The translations under genes were made by a program, and so were the position numbers. Below are positions 8,046-15,529 of a stretch of 38,944 nucleotides of DNA, in pieces. Under the pieces are notes generated by a model. It made no database searches, was not told the origin of the DNA, and was given only the letters and a program-made list of their open reading frames with translations. The stretch is from an uncultured Mitsuokella sp. (GTDB taxonomy: Bacteria > Bacillota > Negativicutes > Selenomonadales > Selenomonadaceae): the NCBI GenBank assembly GCA_945877355.1, contig CAMCRT010000014.1, positions 1 to 38,944 on the forward strand. The letters run 5' to 3'. Position 1 is the stretch's first letter. The number at the start of each line of letters is the position of its first letter.

Positions 8046-9068
8046 TCATTCCTTCGGGATGGCCTTCAGGAGCTGGGTCTTCGTGCCGTCCGCATACTCC
8101 ACCGAGTCCACGGAGAGGGCGAACTGGTAGCCCTCGGCCTTCTGCTTGATGATGCCGTTTTCAAAGGTGATGAAGGGATTGAGATCCTTCTGGAGCGTAA
8201 AGGTTTTCGCGCCCGCCTTTACCGTGTAGGTATAGCTGCTCGTCCGCTCGCTGCCATCCGGGGCCGTCATGGTGAGGGTGCCGCCGAAGCTCTTGACTGC
8301 CTTGTCGCCCCCGATGGTCAGATTCGCAGACAGTGCGAGGACCTGGCTGAAGGAGCTCTTGCCCTGCACGGCGGCCTTTATGGTGCCGATCTTGACCGCG
8401 TTGTCCATTTCCGCCCGGATGGGCTCGTTGAGCTCCGCCAGCTTCTTTTTCTCCGCCTCCCGGACGGCCTCGATGAGCTCCTTCAGGTTGTCGAGCTTCA
8501 TGACACGCCAGGTGCCGTCGTCCAGCTGGTTCAGCCGGAGCTTGACCTCGAAGTCCGCATCGTACTGCCCATCGTGGATGCCGAGGGTCACGAGGGCCGT
8601 CTTGCCGTCCTTTTCCGTGGACTTGATGCCCTGGAAGGTCAGGCGGCTCTCGTCGGCGGTCTTCATGATTTCATTTGCCGCCTGCTTGCCGGGATCCTGC
8701 TTGCTCTTCGCCGCGTCCTTGTCCTCGTCCTGGAAGGCGCCTGTCTCCACATAGGTGCGGACGCCGGTCTCCACTGCTCCCACGATAACGGGTTTGAACA
8801 TCTGGGCAAAGCCCAGGGCCATCGCCTTCGAGGAGTCATCCATCGTCTTGTCGTTTTCCATCTCATAGGCCAGGAAATCGTCAAAGGCCCCCTCCGTCAT
8901 GCCCTTCACATCCACATGGCGGTCAAAGGTGGCCCAGTCGTGCTCCTTCACCGCCGTCTCGATGAGCCGGAAGGTGTAGGTAGGCGTGTGCCGGTAATAA
9001 TAATAGCCGCCCAGTCCCAAAAGGACGACAATCACCACAATCAGGGCAATCCACTTTTTCCTGTCCAT
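8046..9068 (-). CDS. DUF2939-like membrane-anchored protein
   Basis: A 340-residue protein with one N-terminal membrane helix (about residues 7-25) directly followed by a YYYYR stretch and the segment TYTFRLIETAVKEHDWATFDRHVD, which resembles the start of DUF2939 domains (inference from memory of the family). The rest is charged and probably faces the periplasm or outside, since a short positively charged N-terminus precedes the helix. A GGAGTG ribosome site lies 5 bases before the ATG. No enzyme motif is visible and no function is assigned. It stands alone, with its own extended -10 promoter upstream. Confidence 0.8.
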   Translation of the reverse strand: MDRKKWIALIVVIVVLLGLGGYYYYRHTPTYTFRLIETAVKEHDWATFDRHVDVKGMTEGAFDDFLAYEMENDKTMDDSSKAMALGFAQMFKPVIVGAVETGVRTYVETGAFQDEDKDAAKSKQDPGKQAANEIMKTADESRLTFQGIKSTEKDGKTALVTLGIHDGQYDADFEVKLRLNQLDDGTWRVMKLDNLKELIEAVREAEKKKLAELNEPIRAEMDNAVKIGTIKAAVQGKSSFSQVLALSANLTIGGDKAVKSFGGTLTMTAPDGSERTSSYTYTVKAGAKTFTLQKDLNPFITFENGIIKQKAEGYQFALSVDSVEYADGTKTQLLKAIPKE

Positions 9069-9147
9069 AGAAGCACTCCTTTTCTATCTCTCATGAAGCC
9101 TGCAAAATCTCCAACCGCCTCCCCTGGGGGAGACACGGGTCACGCCC

Positions 9148-9153
9148 ATTATA
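9148..9153 (-). promoter_or_regulatory. Extended -10 element for the DUF2939-like gene
   Basis: On the minus strand TATAAT is preceded by TGG, an extended -10. The -35 region is weak. The start would be near 9141. The leader contains a CTCCCC/GGGGAG hairpin close to 9117-9132. Confidence 0.45.
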
Positions 9154-9248
9154 CCAAAGGACAGGGGTTTCTGCTACATTTTCCGGTGGCTGGCCTTTCC
9201 AATCGCCGTTTTATCCTCTGCAGCCCTACACTCCTCCCTGTCCACTGC

Positions 9249-9260
9249 TGTATACATGAT
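9249..9260 (+). promoter_or_regulatory. 12-base motif TGTATACATGAT shared with the aspartase promoter
   Basis: The motif lies 85 bases upstream of the transporter start codon, in the same orientation as the gene. The identical 12 bases occur in the aspartase promoter at 23642-23653 (minus strand), again in gene orientation. It contains the palindrome TGTATACA. It may be an operator, but no regulator is known. Confidence 0.35.
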
Positions 9261-9344
9261 GAACAAGAAGGAGAATGTCTGCCCTTGTAGAATAACATAG
9301 CATAGGTTCTATTCTTAATCCATATACCTTGTGGGGTGAATTCT

Positions 9345-10823
9345 ATGAAGAACGAAACGAGCACCAGGCCCTTTCTGCAGAAATACGGGCTCCTTTTCGC
9401 TACTCTCGCCATGGCGGCCATCTTTCTCCTGCCCACGCCGGAGGGGCTCACGACGGGCGGGCATCGGATGCTGGGCATCCTGGTCTTTGCCGTGCTGGTC
9501 TGGATCACGGAGTGCGTCTCCTATCCCGTCAGCGCCGCCATCATCGCCACCCTCATGATCTTCTGCCTGGGCACGAGCCCCGACCCCAGCGCCCCCCAGA
9601 AGCTCATCGGCACCTCGAAGGCGGTGGGCATGGCCTTCGGGGGCATCACCAGCAACGGGGCCATCCTGGTGGGAGCCGCCCTCTTCCTGGCTGCCGCCAT
9701 GATGCACACGGGGCTTGACCGGCGCATCGCCCTCTTCATCCTGTCGAAGGTGGGGGCCCGGACGAGCCGCATCCTCGCCGGCATGATTTTCGTGGGCTTC
9801 ATCCTGGCCTTCTTCGTGCCCAGCACCACGGCCCGGGTGGGCTGCATCGTCCCCATCGTGCTCGGCATCATCTCCGCCTTCAATATGAAGAAGGACAGCC
9901 GCTTTGCCGCCCTCCTCATGGTGGCGACGGTGCAGGCCGCCAGCATCTGGAACATCGGCATCAAGACGGCCGCCGCCCAGAACATGGTGGCCCTGGGCTT
10001 CATCGAAAAGCAGCTGGGGGCAAGCATCTCCTGGGCGGAGTGGTTCATCGCCGCCGCCCCCTACGCGCTCATTATGTCCATCCTCCTCTACTTCGTCTGC
10101 ATGAAGATGCTGCCGCCGGAGACCCGTGAGGTGGCGGGAGGCGATGCCACGGTGCGGGAGGCGCGGGCCGCCCTCGGCCCCATGAAGGCAGCGGAGAAGA
10201 AGCTTCTCGTCATTTCTCTCGCCCTGCTCTTCCTCTGGATCACGGAAAAGACGCTCCACTCCATCGACACCACCACCTCCACGGTGCTGGCCGTCACGCT
10301 CATGCTGCTGCCGGGCATCGGCATCATGAGCTGGAAGGAGGCCCAGTCGCGCATCTCCTGGGGCACCCTCGTGCTCTTCGGCGTGGGCATCAGCATGGGC
10401 TCTGCCCTGCTGTCCACGAAAGCCGCCTCCTGGCTCGCCAGCCAGCTTACCATCACCCTGGGCCTCGAGGGGCTCGCGGTCTTCCTCGTCTTCGCCATCC
10501 TCGCCGCCTTCCTCATCGTCATCCACCTGGGCTTTGCCAGCGCCACAGCCGTCGCCTCCTCCATGATTCCCATCATGATTGCCGTCCTCCAGGGTCTGGG
10601 GAATGACGCGCTCAATATCGTGGGCATCACCATGGTGCTGCAGTTCGTGGTGAGCTTCGGCTTCATCCTGCCGGTGAATTCGCCCCAGGGCATCCTGGCC
10701 TTCTCCACGGAGACCTTCACCGCCCGGGACTGCATGAAGGTGGGCATCCCCCTGACGCTCCTCGGCTACCTGCTGCTCCTCCTCTTCGCCAAGACCTGGT
10801 GGCACACCCTCGGGATTTTCTAG
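9345..10823 (+). CDS. DASS/SLC13 family anion (probably dicarboxylate) transporter
   Basis: A 492-residue, very hydrophobic protein with roughly 11-12 membrane helices. Features of the divalent anion:sodium symporter/CitT group include the WITECVSYPVSAAI segment, SNGAILVGAALFLAAAM, the PSTTARVG loop and a C-terminal FILPVNSPQGILAF repeat-like motif. These carriers move succinate, fumarate, malate, tartrate or citrate, by sodium symport or by exchange. The exact substrate is not readable. The start is the ATG at 9345 with GGGGTG 7 bases upstream; a GTG 9 bases earlier is in frame but too close to that site. It shares a promoter motif with the aspartase gene 13 kb away, which would fit C4-dicarboxylate metabolism. 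Confidence 0.9.
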   Translation: MKNETSTRPFLQKYGLLFATLAMAAIFLLPTPEGLTTGGHRMLGILVFAVLVWITECVSYPVSAAIIATLMIFCLGTSPDPSAPQKLIGTSKAVGMAFGGITSNGAILVGAALFLAAAMMHTGLDRRIALFILSKVGARTSRILAGMIFVGFILAFFVPSTTARVGCIVPIVLGIISAFNMKKDSRFAALLMVATVQAASIWNIGIKTAAAQNMVALGFIEKQLGASISWAEWFIAAAPYALIMSILLYFVCMKMLPPETREVAGGDATVREARAALGPMKAAEKKLLVISLALLFLWITEKTLHSIDTTTSTVLAVTLMLLPGIGIMSWKEAQSRISWGTLVLFGVGISMGSALLSTKAASWLASQLTITLGLEGLAVFLVFAILAAFLIVIHLGFASATAVASSMIPIMIAVLQGLGNDALNIVGITMVLQFVVSFGFILPVNSPQGILAFSTETFTARDCMKVGIPLTLLGYLLLLLFAKTWWHTLGIF

Positions 10824-10863
10824 CGGGAAATTTTCGGATTCTTCACATCGTACTTCGTAATGA

Positions 10864-10972
10864 TGGACAGGAAACGCAAATTCTGCTATCATGAAAGCAC
10901 AAGAGCATGGACTTTTCGGATTCCGGAGGAAATTCGTCCTCGTAGGCCCGAAAAGTCCATGCTTCTTTCTTT
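10864..10972 (+). ncRNA. Promoter plus long two-tier hairpin: candidate small RNA or terminator
   Basis: TGGACA (10864-10869) and TATCAT (10887-10892) are 17 bases apart, predicting a start near 10899. The RNA would begin with a 16-bp perfect stem (10904-10919 with 10948-10963) enclosing a second hairpin (GAGGA 10926-10930 with TCCTC 10937-10941) and end in TTCTTTCTTT. The whole unit is about 70 bases. It could equally be only the terminator of the upstream transporter, with a chance promoter. Confidence 0.4.
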
Positions 10973-10974
10973 GC

Positions 10975-11003
10975 AAAAACAGCCGGCAAAACGCCGGCTG
11001 TTT
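10975..11003 (-). terminator. Intrinsic terminator of copA
   Basis: AAACAGCCGGC (10977-10987) and GCCGGCTGTTT (10993-11003) pair perfectly over 11 bases with a 5-base loop. On the minus strand the stem ends in a run of T, 17 bases after the copA stop. Confidence 0.85.
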
Positions 11004-11019
11004 GATATCTATGCGATTC

Positions 11020-11229
11020 TTATGCTACGGTCACGAGCTTGTAGCCGGCTTCCTCGATGGTGCCGCGGAAGTCTTTTTCGTCGATGTCGTGGGCGAGCTT
11101 TACGGTTGCGGTGCCGCCCGCAAGATCCACGGTGACATCCTCCACGCCGTCCATTTTCGTGAGGGCGTCATGGACGTGCTTCTGGCAGTGGGCGCACATC
11201 ATGCCTTCGATGGTGAGTTTCTTTTCCAT
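11020..11229 (-). CDS. Possible separately translated CopZ-like copper chaperone inside copA
   Basis: The last 69 codons of copA, from the in-frame ATG at 11229 (residue 798 of CopA), equal a whole CopZ: MxCxxC metal site at the start of helix 1 (C12 and C15 of the short form) and the beta-alpha-beta-beta-alpha-beta pattern of HMA proteins. Directly upstream of this internal ATG lies AGAAGGA with a 6-base spacer, as good a ribosome site as any in the window. It could therefore yield both the fused domain and free chaperone. The alternative is that the site is a relic of a former separate gene joined by loss of a stop codon. Confidence 0.45.
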   Translation of the reverse strand: MEKKLTIEGMMCAHCQKHVHDALTKMDGVEDVTVDLAGGTATVKLAHDIDEKDFRGTIEEAGYKLVTVA

Positions 11230-13620
11230 GTCGATTCCTTCTTTCGTTTCGATGGGGTTGACTTTGCTTGTGCTTTCGGCTGTTGCCTCTGCGGGGGCCT
11301 CCGCCTGCTCTGCCGCTGCTGCGTGCTTTACCGTAAAGAAGTTCAGCCGCAGGGCATTTAGGACGACGCAGACGCTGGAGAGGCTCATGGCAGCGGCGCC
11401 GATCATCGGGGAGAGCTTGATGCCGAAGGCGGTGTAGAACACGCCGGCCGCCAGGGGGATGCAGATGACATTGTAGAAGAACGCCCAGAAGAGATTCTCC
11501 TTGATGTTCCGGATGACGGCCCGGGAGAGGCGGAGCGCATTCACCGCGTCCATGAGGTCGCTCTTCATGAGGACCGCGTCGGCGCTCTCGATGGCCACAT
11601 CCGTGCCGGCACCGATGGCGATGCCGAGATCCGCCCTCGCAAGGGCCGGGGCATCGTTGACCCCGTCGCCAATCATGGCGACCCGGTGGCCCTCCTGCTG
11701 CAGGGCGCGGATGTGCTTCTCCTTGTCCTCCGGCAGGACGCCGGCGATGGCGCGACCGATGCCAAGCTCCCGGCGCACGGCCTCGGCGGTGCGCTCATTG
11801 TCTCCCGTGAGCATGACCACGTCGATGCCCATGTCCATGAGGGCCCGGATGGCTGCGGCGCTCGTGGCCTTTGGCCGGTCGGCCACAGCGAGAATGCCGA
11901 GGATGTGGTCGTCCTCTGCAAAGAGGAGAGGCGTCTTGCCTTCGTCGGCGTAGGCGGCAAGGCTGTCCGCCACCTCGGCCGTGTCGATGCCCGCCTCCTC
12001 CAGCATCCGGGCATTGCCGGCGCGGTAGGTCCTCCCCTCCCGCTCGGCGGTGACGCCCCGGCCAAAGACGGCCTGGAAGCTGGTGAAGGCGGCGGGCGCG
12101 ATGCCCTTCCCCTTCGCCGCCTCGGTGACGGCGGCGGCGAGAGGATGCTCGCTGCCTGCCTCGAGGCCGGCGGCGAGGGCGAGGAAGTCAGCCTCGGCGA
12201 TGCCGAAGGTGCGGATATCCGTCACCTGGGGGTGCCCCTCGGTGATGGTGCCCGTCTTGTCCATGACGACGGTGTCGACGCTGTGGGCCGTCTCAAGAGC
12301 CTCACCGGACTTGATGAGGATGCCGTTCTGGGCGCCCTTTCCCGTGCCCACCATGATGGCCACCGGCGTCGCAAGGCCGAGGGCGCAGGGGCAGGAGATG
12401 ACGAGGATGGAAATGGCGATGGAGAAGGCGAACTCGACGCTGGCTCCCATTGCCAGCCATATACCGCCCGCCACGAGGGCGATGGTGATGACCGCCGGGA
12501 CGAACACGCCTGCGATCTTGTCCGCCATGCGGGCGATGGGCGCCTTCGAGGCACTGGCATCATTGACGAGGCGGATGATCTGGCTGATGGTGGACTCGTC
12601 GCCCACCCGGGTCGCCCGGAAGGTGATGCTGCCATTCTGCACCATGGTGGCAGATGTGACCTCGCCGCCGACGGCCCGCTCCACGGGGATGCTCTCGCCG
12701 GTAATGGCGGAGGCGTCGATGCTGGCCGCCCCCTTGGTAATCACACCGTCAGCCGGGATGCGCTCGCCGGGCCGCACCCGGATGAGGTCGCCCGCCGCCA
12801 GCTGCTCCACGGGTAGGACCAGCTCCTTGCCGTCCCGCACCACATGGGCCTCCCGGGGGGCGAGCTTTTTCAGGGACTCCAGGGCACGGCTCGTCTCGCC
12901 CTTTGCCCGGGCTTCGAGATACTTGCCCACGGTGATGAGGGTGACGATCATGCCCGCCGACTCAAAGTAGAGGTTCGTGCTGTACTCGGTGACGAGGGCC
13001 ATATCCCCATGGCCGAGGCCGTAGCCGATGCGGAAAAGGGCAAAGGCGCCGAAGAGGGCGGAGGCCATGGAGCCCATGCCAACGAGGCTGTCCATGTTCG
13101 GCGCCCCGTGGAAGAGGTTTTTGAAGCCCGCGATGTAGTAGCGGCGGTTCAGGTACATGATGGGGAGAATGAGGAGAAGCTGGGAAAAGGCAAAGGTCAC
13201 AGCGTTCTCCGGCCCATCGAGGAGCCCGGCCACCCAGGCGGGGGTGCCTGTGCCGAGGGCCGCGAAGATGAGGCCATGCATGGAGATGAGCATGGTGGGG
13301 ATAAGGAAGAGGACGGAGAGGATGAGCCGCTGGCGCATCTCTGCGATCTGCTTCTGGGCTGCATTCTGCTTCGGCGCGGCGGCTGCTCCCGCCTGTGCCG
13401 GTGCCCCGCCCGCGAGGCTCGCCCCATAGCCCGCCTTCTCGACGGCGGCGATGACCTCATCGGCACTGGGCGAGCCCTCGCCCAGCTGGACCTGCATGGA
13501 GTTCGTCAGGAGATTCACGCTGACGTTCTCCGGCCCCACGAGCTTCCCGACGGCCTTCTCGACGCGAGCCGAGCAAGCCGAGCAGGTCATGCCCGTAACG
13601 TCAAAGGACGTTTTCTTCAT
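11020..13620 (-). CDS. copA: Copper-exporting P1B-type ATPase CopA with fused CopZ-like domain
   Basis: An 866-residue heavy-metal ATPase. In order: an N-terminal HMA domain with GMTCSAC (C13, C16), eight predicted membrane helices, the actuator TGES (307-310), the ion-channel motif CPC (410-412), the phosphorylated DKTGT (D454), HP (492-493) and GDGVNDAP (651-658). After an Ala/Glu-rich linker (about 767-797) a second HMA domain with GMMCAHC (C809, C812) forms the last 69 residues. The enzyme pumps Cu(I) out of the cytoplasm at the cost of ATP. A C-terminal HMA is unusual and matches a complete CopZ chaperone. The gene follows csoR on the same strand without a visible promoter of its own, so copper control probably comes from the csoR promoter. 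Confidence 0.96.
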   Translation of the reverse strand: MKKTSFDVTGMTCSACSARVEKAVGKLVGPENVSVNLLTNSMQVQLGEGSPSADEVIAAVEKAGYGASLAGGAPAQAGAAAAPKQNAAQKQIAEMRQRLILSVLFLIPTMLISMHGLIFAALGTGTPAWVAGLLDGPENAVTFAFSQLLLILPIMYLNRRYYIAGFKNLFHGAPNMDSLVGMGSMASALFGAFALFRIGYGLGHGDMALVTEYSTNLYFESAGMIVTLITVGKYLEARAKGETSRALESLKKLAPREAHVVRDGKELVLPVEQLAAGDLIRVRPGERIPADGVITKGAASIDASAITGESIPVERAVGGEVTSATMVQNGSITFRATRVGDESTISQIIRLVNDASASKAPIARMADKIAGVFVPAVITIALVAGGIWLAMGASVEFAFSIAISILVISCPCALGLATPVAIMVGTGKGAQNGILIKSGEALETAHSVDTVVMDKTGTITEGHPQVTDIRTFGIAEADFLALAAGLEAGSEHPLAAAVTEAAKGKGIAPAAFTSFQAVFGRGVTAEREGRTYRAGNARMLEEAGIDTAEVADSLAAYADEGKTPLLFAEDDHILGILAVADRPKATSAAAIRALMDMGIDVVMLTGDNERTAEAVRRELGIGRAIAGVLPEDKEKHIRALQQEGHRVAMIGDGVNDAPALARADLGIAIGAGTDVAIESADAVLMKSDLMDAVNALRLSRAVIRNIKENLFWAFFYNVICIPLAAGVFYTAFGIKLSPMIGAAAMSLSSVCVVLNALRLNFFTVKHAAAAEQAEAPAEATAESTSKVNPIETKEGIDMEKKLTIEGMMCAHCQKHVHDALTKMDGVEDVTVDLAGGTATVKLAHDIDEKDFRGTIEEAGYKLVTVA

Positions 13621-13959
13621 ATTGTCACAACCTTTCTTGCACGTTCAAAGGTACGTGCGGTTACGCAAGCCCCACGCAACCCCGTCTCCGCAGGCGACCG
13701 TGCGCTTTTCTGCCTAAATACCGGCCTCCATCCTAAACGCGCTTGCTGAGCTGTCCAATCAGCTACGCTGATTGGCTCACAGGTCGCACGCGAAAACGTC
13801 CCAAGAGCTGAAAGCGATTGGCTGACGTTGACCGCCCGCTTGAACGATGGATTCCGGCCGGGGGGGCAGAACGCGCACTTTCCTCGCCTGCTACGCTTAA
13901 AGGGTTGCTTAGGGGCTTGCGTCCCCACTTTCCCTAAATTACAAAAACCTCCGAACCTG
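13621..13959. other. csoR-copA spacer with hairpins, no convincing gene
   Basis: A 339-base gap on the copper transcript. A 103-codon frame on the minus strand (13617-13928, GTG start) overlaps the copA start as ATGA, but its codon use lacks the strong third-position GC of real neighbours and the peptide resembles nothing I know, so I do not call it. The spacer contains a 9-bp perfect hairpin with 3-base loop (CCAATCAGC/GCTGATTGG, 13755-13775) and a GCACG/CGTGC hairpin (13639-13658) just before the copA ribosome site. No T-tract terminator follows csoR. Confidence 0.5.
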
Positions 13960-14268
13960 TCACTTCATCACCTTGCGCAAAAGGCCACAGAGCTCGTCCA
14001 CGGCGTCCGCTTTGCCGGCCTGAATGTCCTCCACGACGCAGCTGTGGATATGCTGATTCAGGAGGCCCTCGGTGAAGGCGTGGAGCGCGGACTGGATGGC
14101 ACTGACCTGGGTGAGGATATCGACGCAGTAGCGATCCTCCTCCACCATCTTGCGCACCCCGCGCACCTGGCCCTCGATCCGGTTGAGCCGGCGAATCATG
14201 GACTTGTACTCCGCGCCGTCTTTGTCGCGCACCTTATGCCGCACACCGCAGCAAGCTTTCTCTTCCAT
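13960..14268 (-). CDS. csoR: CsoR/FrmR-family metal-sensing repressor
   Basis: A 102-residue all-helical DUF156 protein. It shows RRLNRIEGQVRGVRKMVEEDRYCVDILTQ, the hallmark of the family, with the first metal-ligand cysteine in CVDIL, and later HIHSC, which supplies the histidine and second cysteine of the Cu(I) C-H-C site. Cu(I) binding releases it from DNA. The start at 14268 is chosen because AGGAGG lies 5-6 bases upstream; an upstream extension of the frame covers the operator and promoter. An extra CC pair near the N-terminus (ACCGV) is notable. It heads the copA transcript and is preceded by two matching operator dyads. Confidence 0.93.
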   Translation of the reverse strand: MEEKACCGVRHKVRDKDGAEYKSMIRRLNRIEGQVRGVRKMVEEDRYCVDILTQVSAIQSALHAFTEGLLNQHIHSCVVEDIQAGKADAVDELCGLLRKVMK

Positions 14269-14286
14269 GATGCCCTCCTGTGATAT

Positions 14287-14334
14287 ATACCCTATCTGGG
14301 TATGTAATATATACCCCCATAAGGTATTTGTCAA
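14287..14334 (-). promoter_or_regulatory. csoR promoter with two 17-bp operator dyads
   Basis: On the minus strand TTGACA (14334-14329) and TATATT (14311-14306) are 17 bases apart, a near-consensus promoter starting near 14299. Two dyads of form ATACC-N7-GGTAT overlap it: one at 14311-14327 fills the spacer, the other, ATACCCTATCTGGGTAT at 14287-14303, covers the start site. Their centres are 24 bases apart. GC-rich ATACCC/GGGTAT dyads are typical CsoR targets, so repression and copper induction are expected. Confidence 0.85.
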
Positions 14335-14419
14335 GAAAAATTTTCATTTGTTTCGCGCTTGCAGAAACGCCCCACATCCTATACACTCAACATAGTGAAA
14401 TAGGAAAGGACGACCTTTT

Positions 14420-14980
14420 ATGATACTTCTTGCTTCCAAATCCCCTCGCCGGCGGGAGCTCTTGGCGCAGATTGGCGTCGCCTTCGAGGTGTGCGAAAGC
14501 GACGCTGAGGAGCTGACGGGCGCCGGCTGCGAGCCTCTAGCCATTGTGACCGAGAATGCAAAGCGAAAGGCCCTCGCTGTGGCAAAGCTCCACCCCAACG
14601 TACCGGTGCTGGGCGCCGATACCGTCGTCTCCCTCGAGGGAGAGATCTTCGGCAAGCCGAGAGACGAGGCAGAGGCAAAGAAGATGCTCCGGGCCCTCTC
14701 GGGGCGGGACCATCTCGTCACCACCGGCCTTGCCCTCGCCGTCCGCGGGGAGCTCTACACCACCGCCGCCACCACCCGCGTATACTTCGACAAGCTGACG
14801 GAGGAGGAGATCGCCGCCTACGTCGCCTCGGGAGAGCCCCTGGACAAGGCGGGCGCCTACGGCATCCAGGGGCGGGCCGCCGCCTTCATCCCCCGCATCG
14901 AGGGCTCCTACACCAATGTGGTGGGCCTGCCCCTAAATACCCTGCGGACTTTGGCTAGAAGCGCTGGGGTATCGCTCTAG
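14420..14980 (+). CDS. maf: Maf-like nucleoside triphosphate pyrophosphatase
   Basis: A 186-residue protein of typical Maf length. Motifs: LASKSPRRRELL at residues 3-14, the catalytic GADTVVSLEG with the conserved aspartate, GKPRDEAEA, and DKAGAYGIQGRAAAFI. Maf proteins hydrolyse dTTP/UTP or modified nucleotides to the monophosphate and are linked to septum formation in Bacillus. An AGGAAAGGA ribosome site precedes the ATG. A weak promoter (TTGCAG at 14359-14364 and TACACT at 14382-14387, 17 apart) may drive it. It is transcribed divergently from csoR and stands alone. Confidence 0.95.
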   Translation: MILLASKSPRRRELLAQIGVAFEVCESDAEELTGAGCEPLAIVTENAKRKALAVAKLHPNVPVLGADTVVSLEGEIFGKPRDEAEAKKMLRALSGRDHLVTTGLALAVRGELYTTAATTRVYFDKLTEEEIAAYVASGEPLDKAGAYGIQGRAAAFIPRIEGSYTNVVGLPLNTLRTLARSAGVSL

Positions 14981-15047
14981 GCTTTCGACAAAGCAGGAGG
15001 AGAGAAGCCGGACGATGCGGTAGCGCACCGTTCCCACGCCCTACGCT

Positions 15048-15239
15048 CGGGCTCCTTCCGCCACGCTTCGCGTGCCACCTCCCTCCCTGAGGGAGGCACT
15101 TGAAGGAGACAAGTACTTAACTGCATGGAAAGAGGCATAGAGAAAAACCGAAAAGACCTTTCACCGGAAAAAGCAGCGTGCAACGAGGATTTAAGCCTCC
15201 CTCCGGGAGGGGGTGCCCCGTAGGGGCAGGGGGAGCCCG
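15048..15239. repeat. MITE-like element, 192 bp, with perfect 8-bp terminal inverted repeats
   Basis: The element begins CGGGCTCC (15048-15055) and ends GGAGCCCG (15232-15239). Inside each end lie GC-rich hairpins: CACGC/GCGTG and CCTCCCTC/GAGGGAGG near the left, and CCTCCC/GGGAGG and GCCCC/GGGGC near the right. It is built like the AGACTCCC-ended elements at 21.9 and 34.5-35.0 kb. It carries no coding capacity. Confidence 0.55.
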
Positions 15240-15292
15240 CCCGTAGGATGTTGCGGGAAACGCAAGCAGTATCAGCCGGCTAATGCAGACAG

Positions 15293-15382
15293 GAAGCCGG
15301 ACGATACGCCAGAGCACCAGCCCCCATCCCTGCGCGCGGGTTCCTTCCGGCGCTTCGCGCCACCTCCCTCCCTCCGGGAGGC
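15293..15382. repeat. Partial second copy of the 15-kb element and its left flank
   Basis: The flank GAAGCCGGACGAT at 15004 recurs at 15293, 289 bases away, and is followed by the left-half signature CGGGTTCCTTCC and the CCTCCCTC/GGGAGG hairpin at 15337-15382. The right half is missing. The 549-base gap between maf and the exoprotein gene is thus mostly repeat sequence. Confidence 0.5.
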
Positions 15383-15418
15383 TTTCTGAATTCGGCCGAT
15401 TCCCTACATAATACAGAC

Positions 15419-15460
15419 AAGGGACTATATCGCATTTTGCTTCGCGATATAGTCCCTTTT
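15419..15460. terminator. Strong bidirectional terminator between maf and the exoprotein gene
   Basis: A 15-bp perfect stem (AAGGGACTATATCGC 15419-15433 with GCGATATAGTCCCTT 15444-15458) and a 10-base loop, followed on the plus strand by TTTT. It lies about 70 bases after the exoprotein stop on the minus strand, where the T-tract is short. Confidence 0.7.
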
Positions 15461-15529
15461 GCTTGCAATCACCCTATCCTAGCTTCCTCGCTTCGCGATA
15501 CAGTGTTGCAGGTATGCTATGAAGTTTTC

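Noticed and set aside
9315-10976. 553-codon minus-strand frame antisense to the DASS transporter
   Set aside because: Composition rich in G, H, E and D without any fold signature, and it runs through the terminator hairpins.
13617-13928. 103-codon frame between csoR and copA with ATGA overlap to copA
   Set aside because: Codon use does not match neighbouring genes, the GTG start has only a weak ribosome site and the sequence includes a strong hairpin; kept as spacer, though the overlap is noted.
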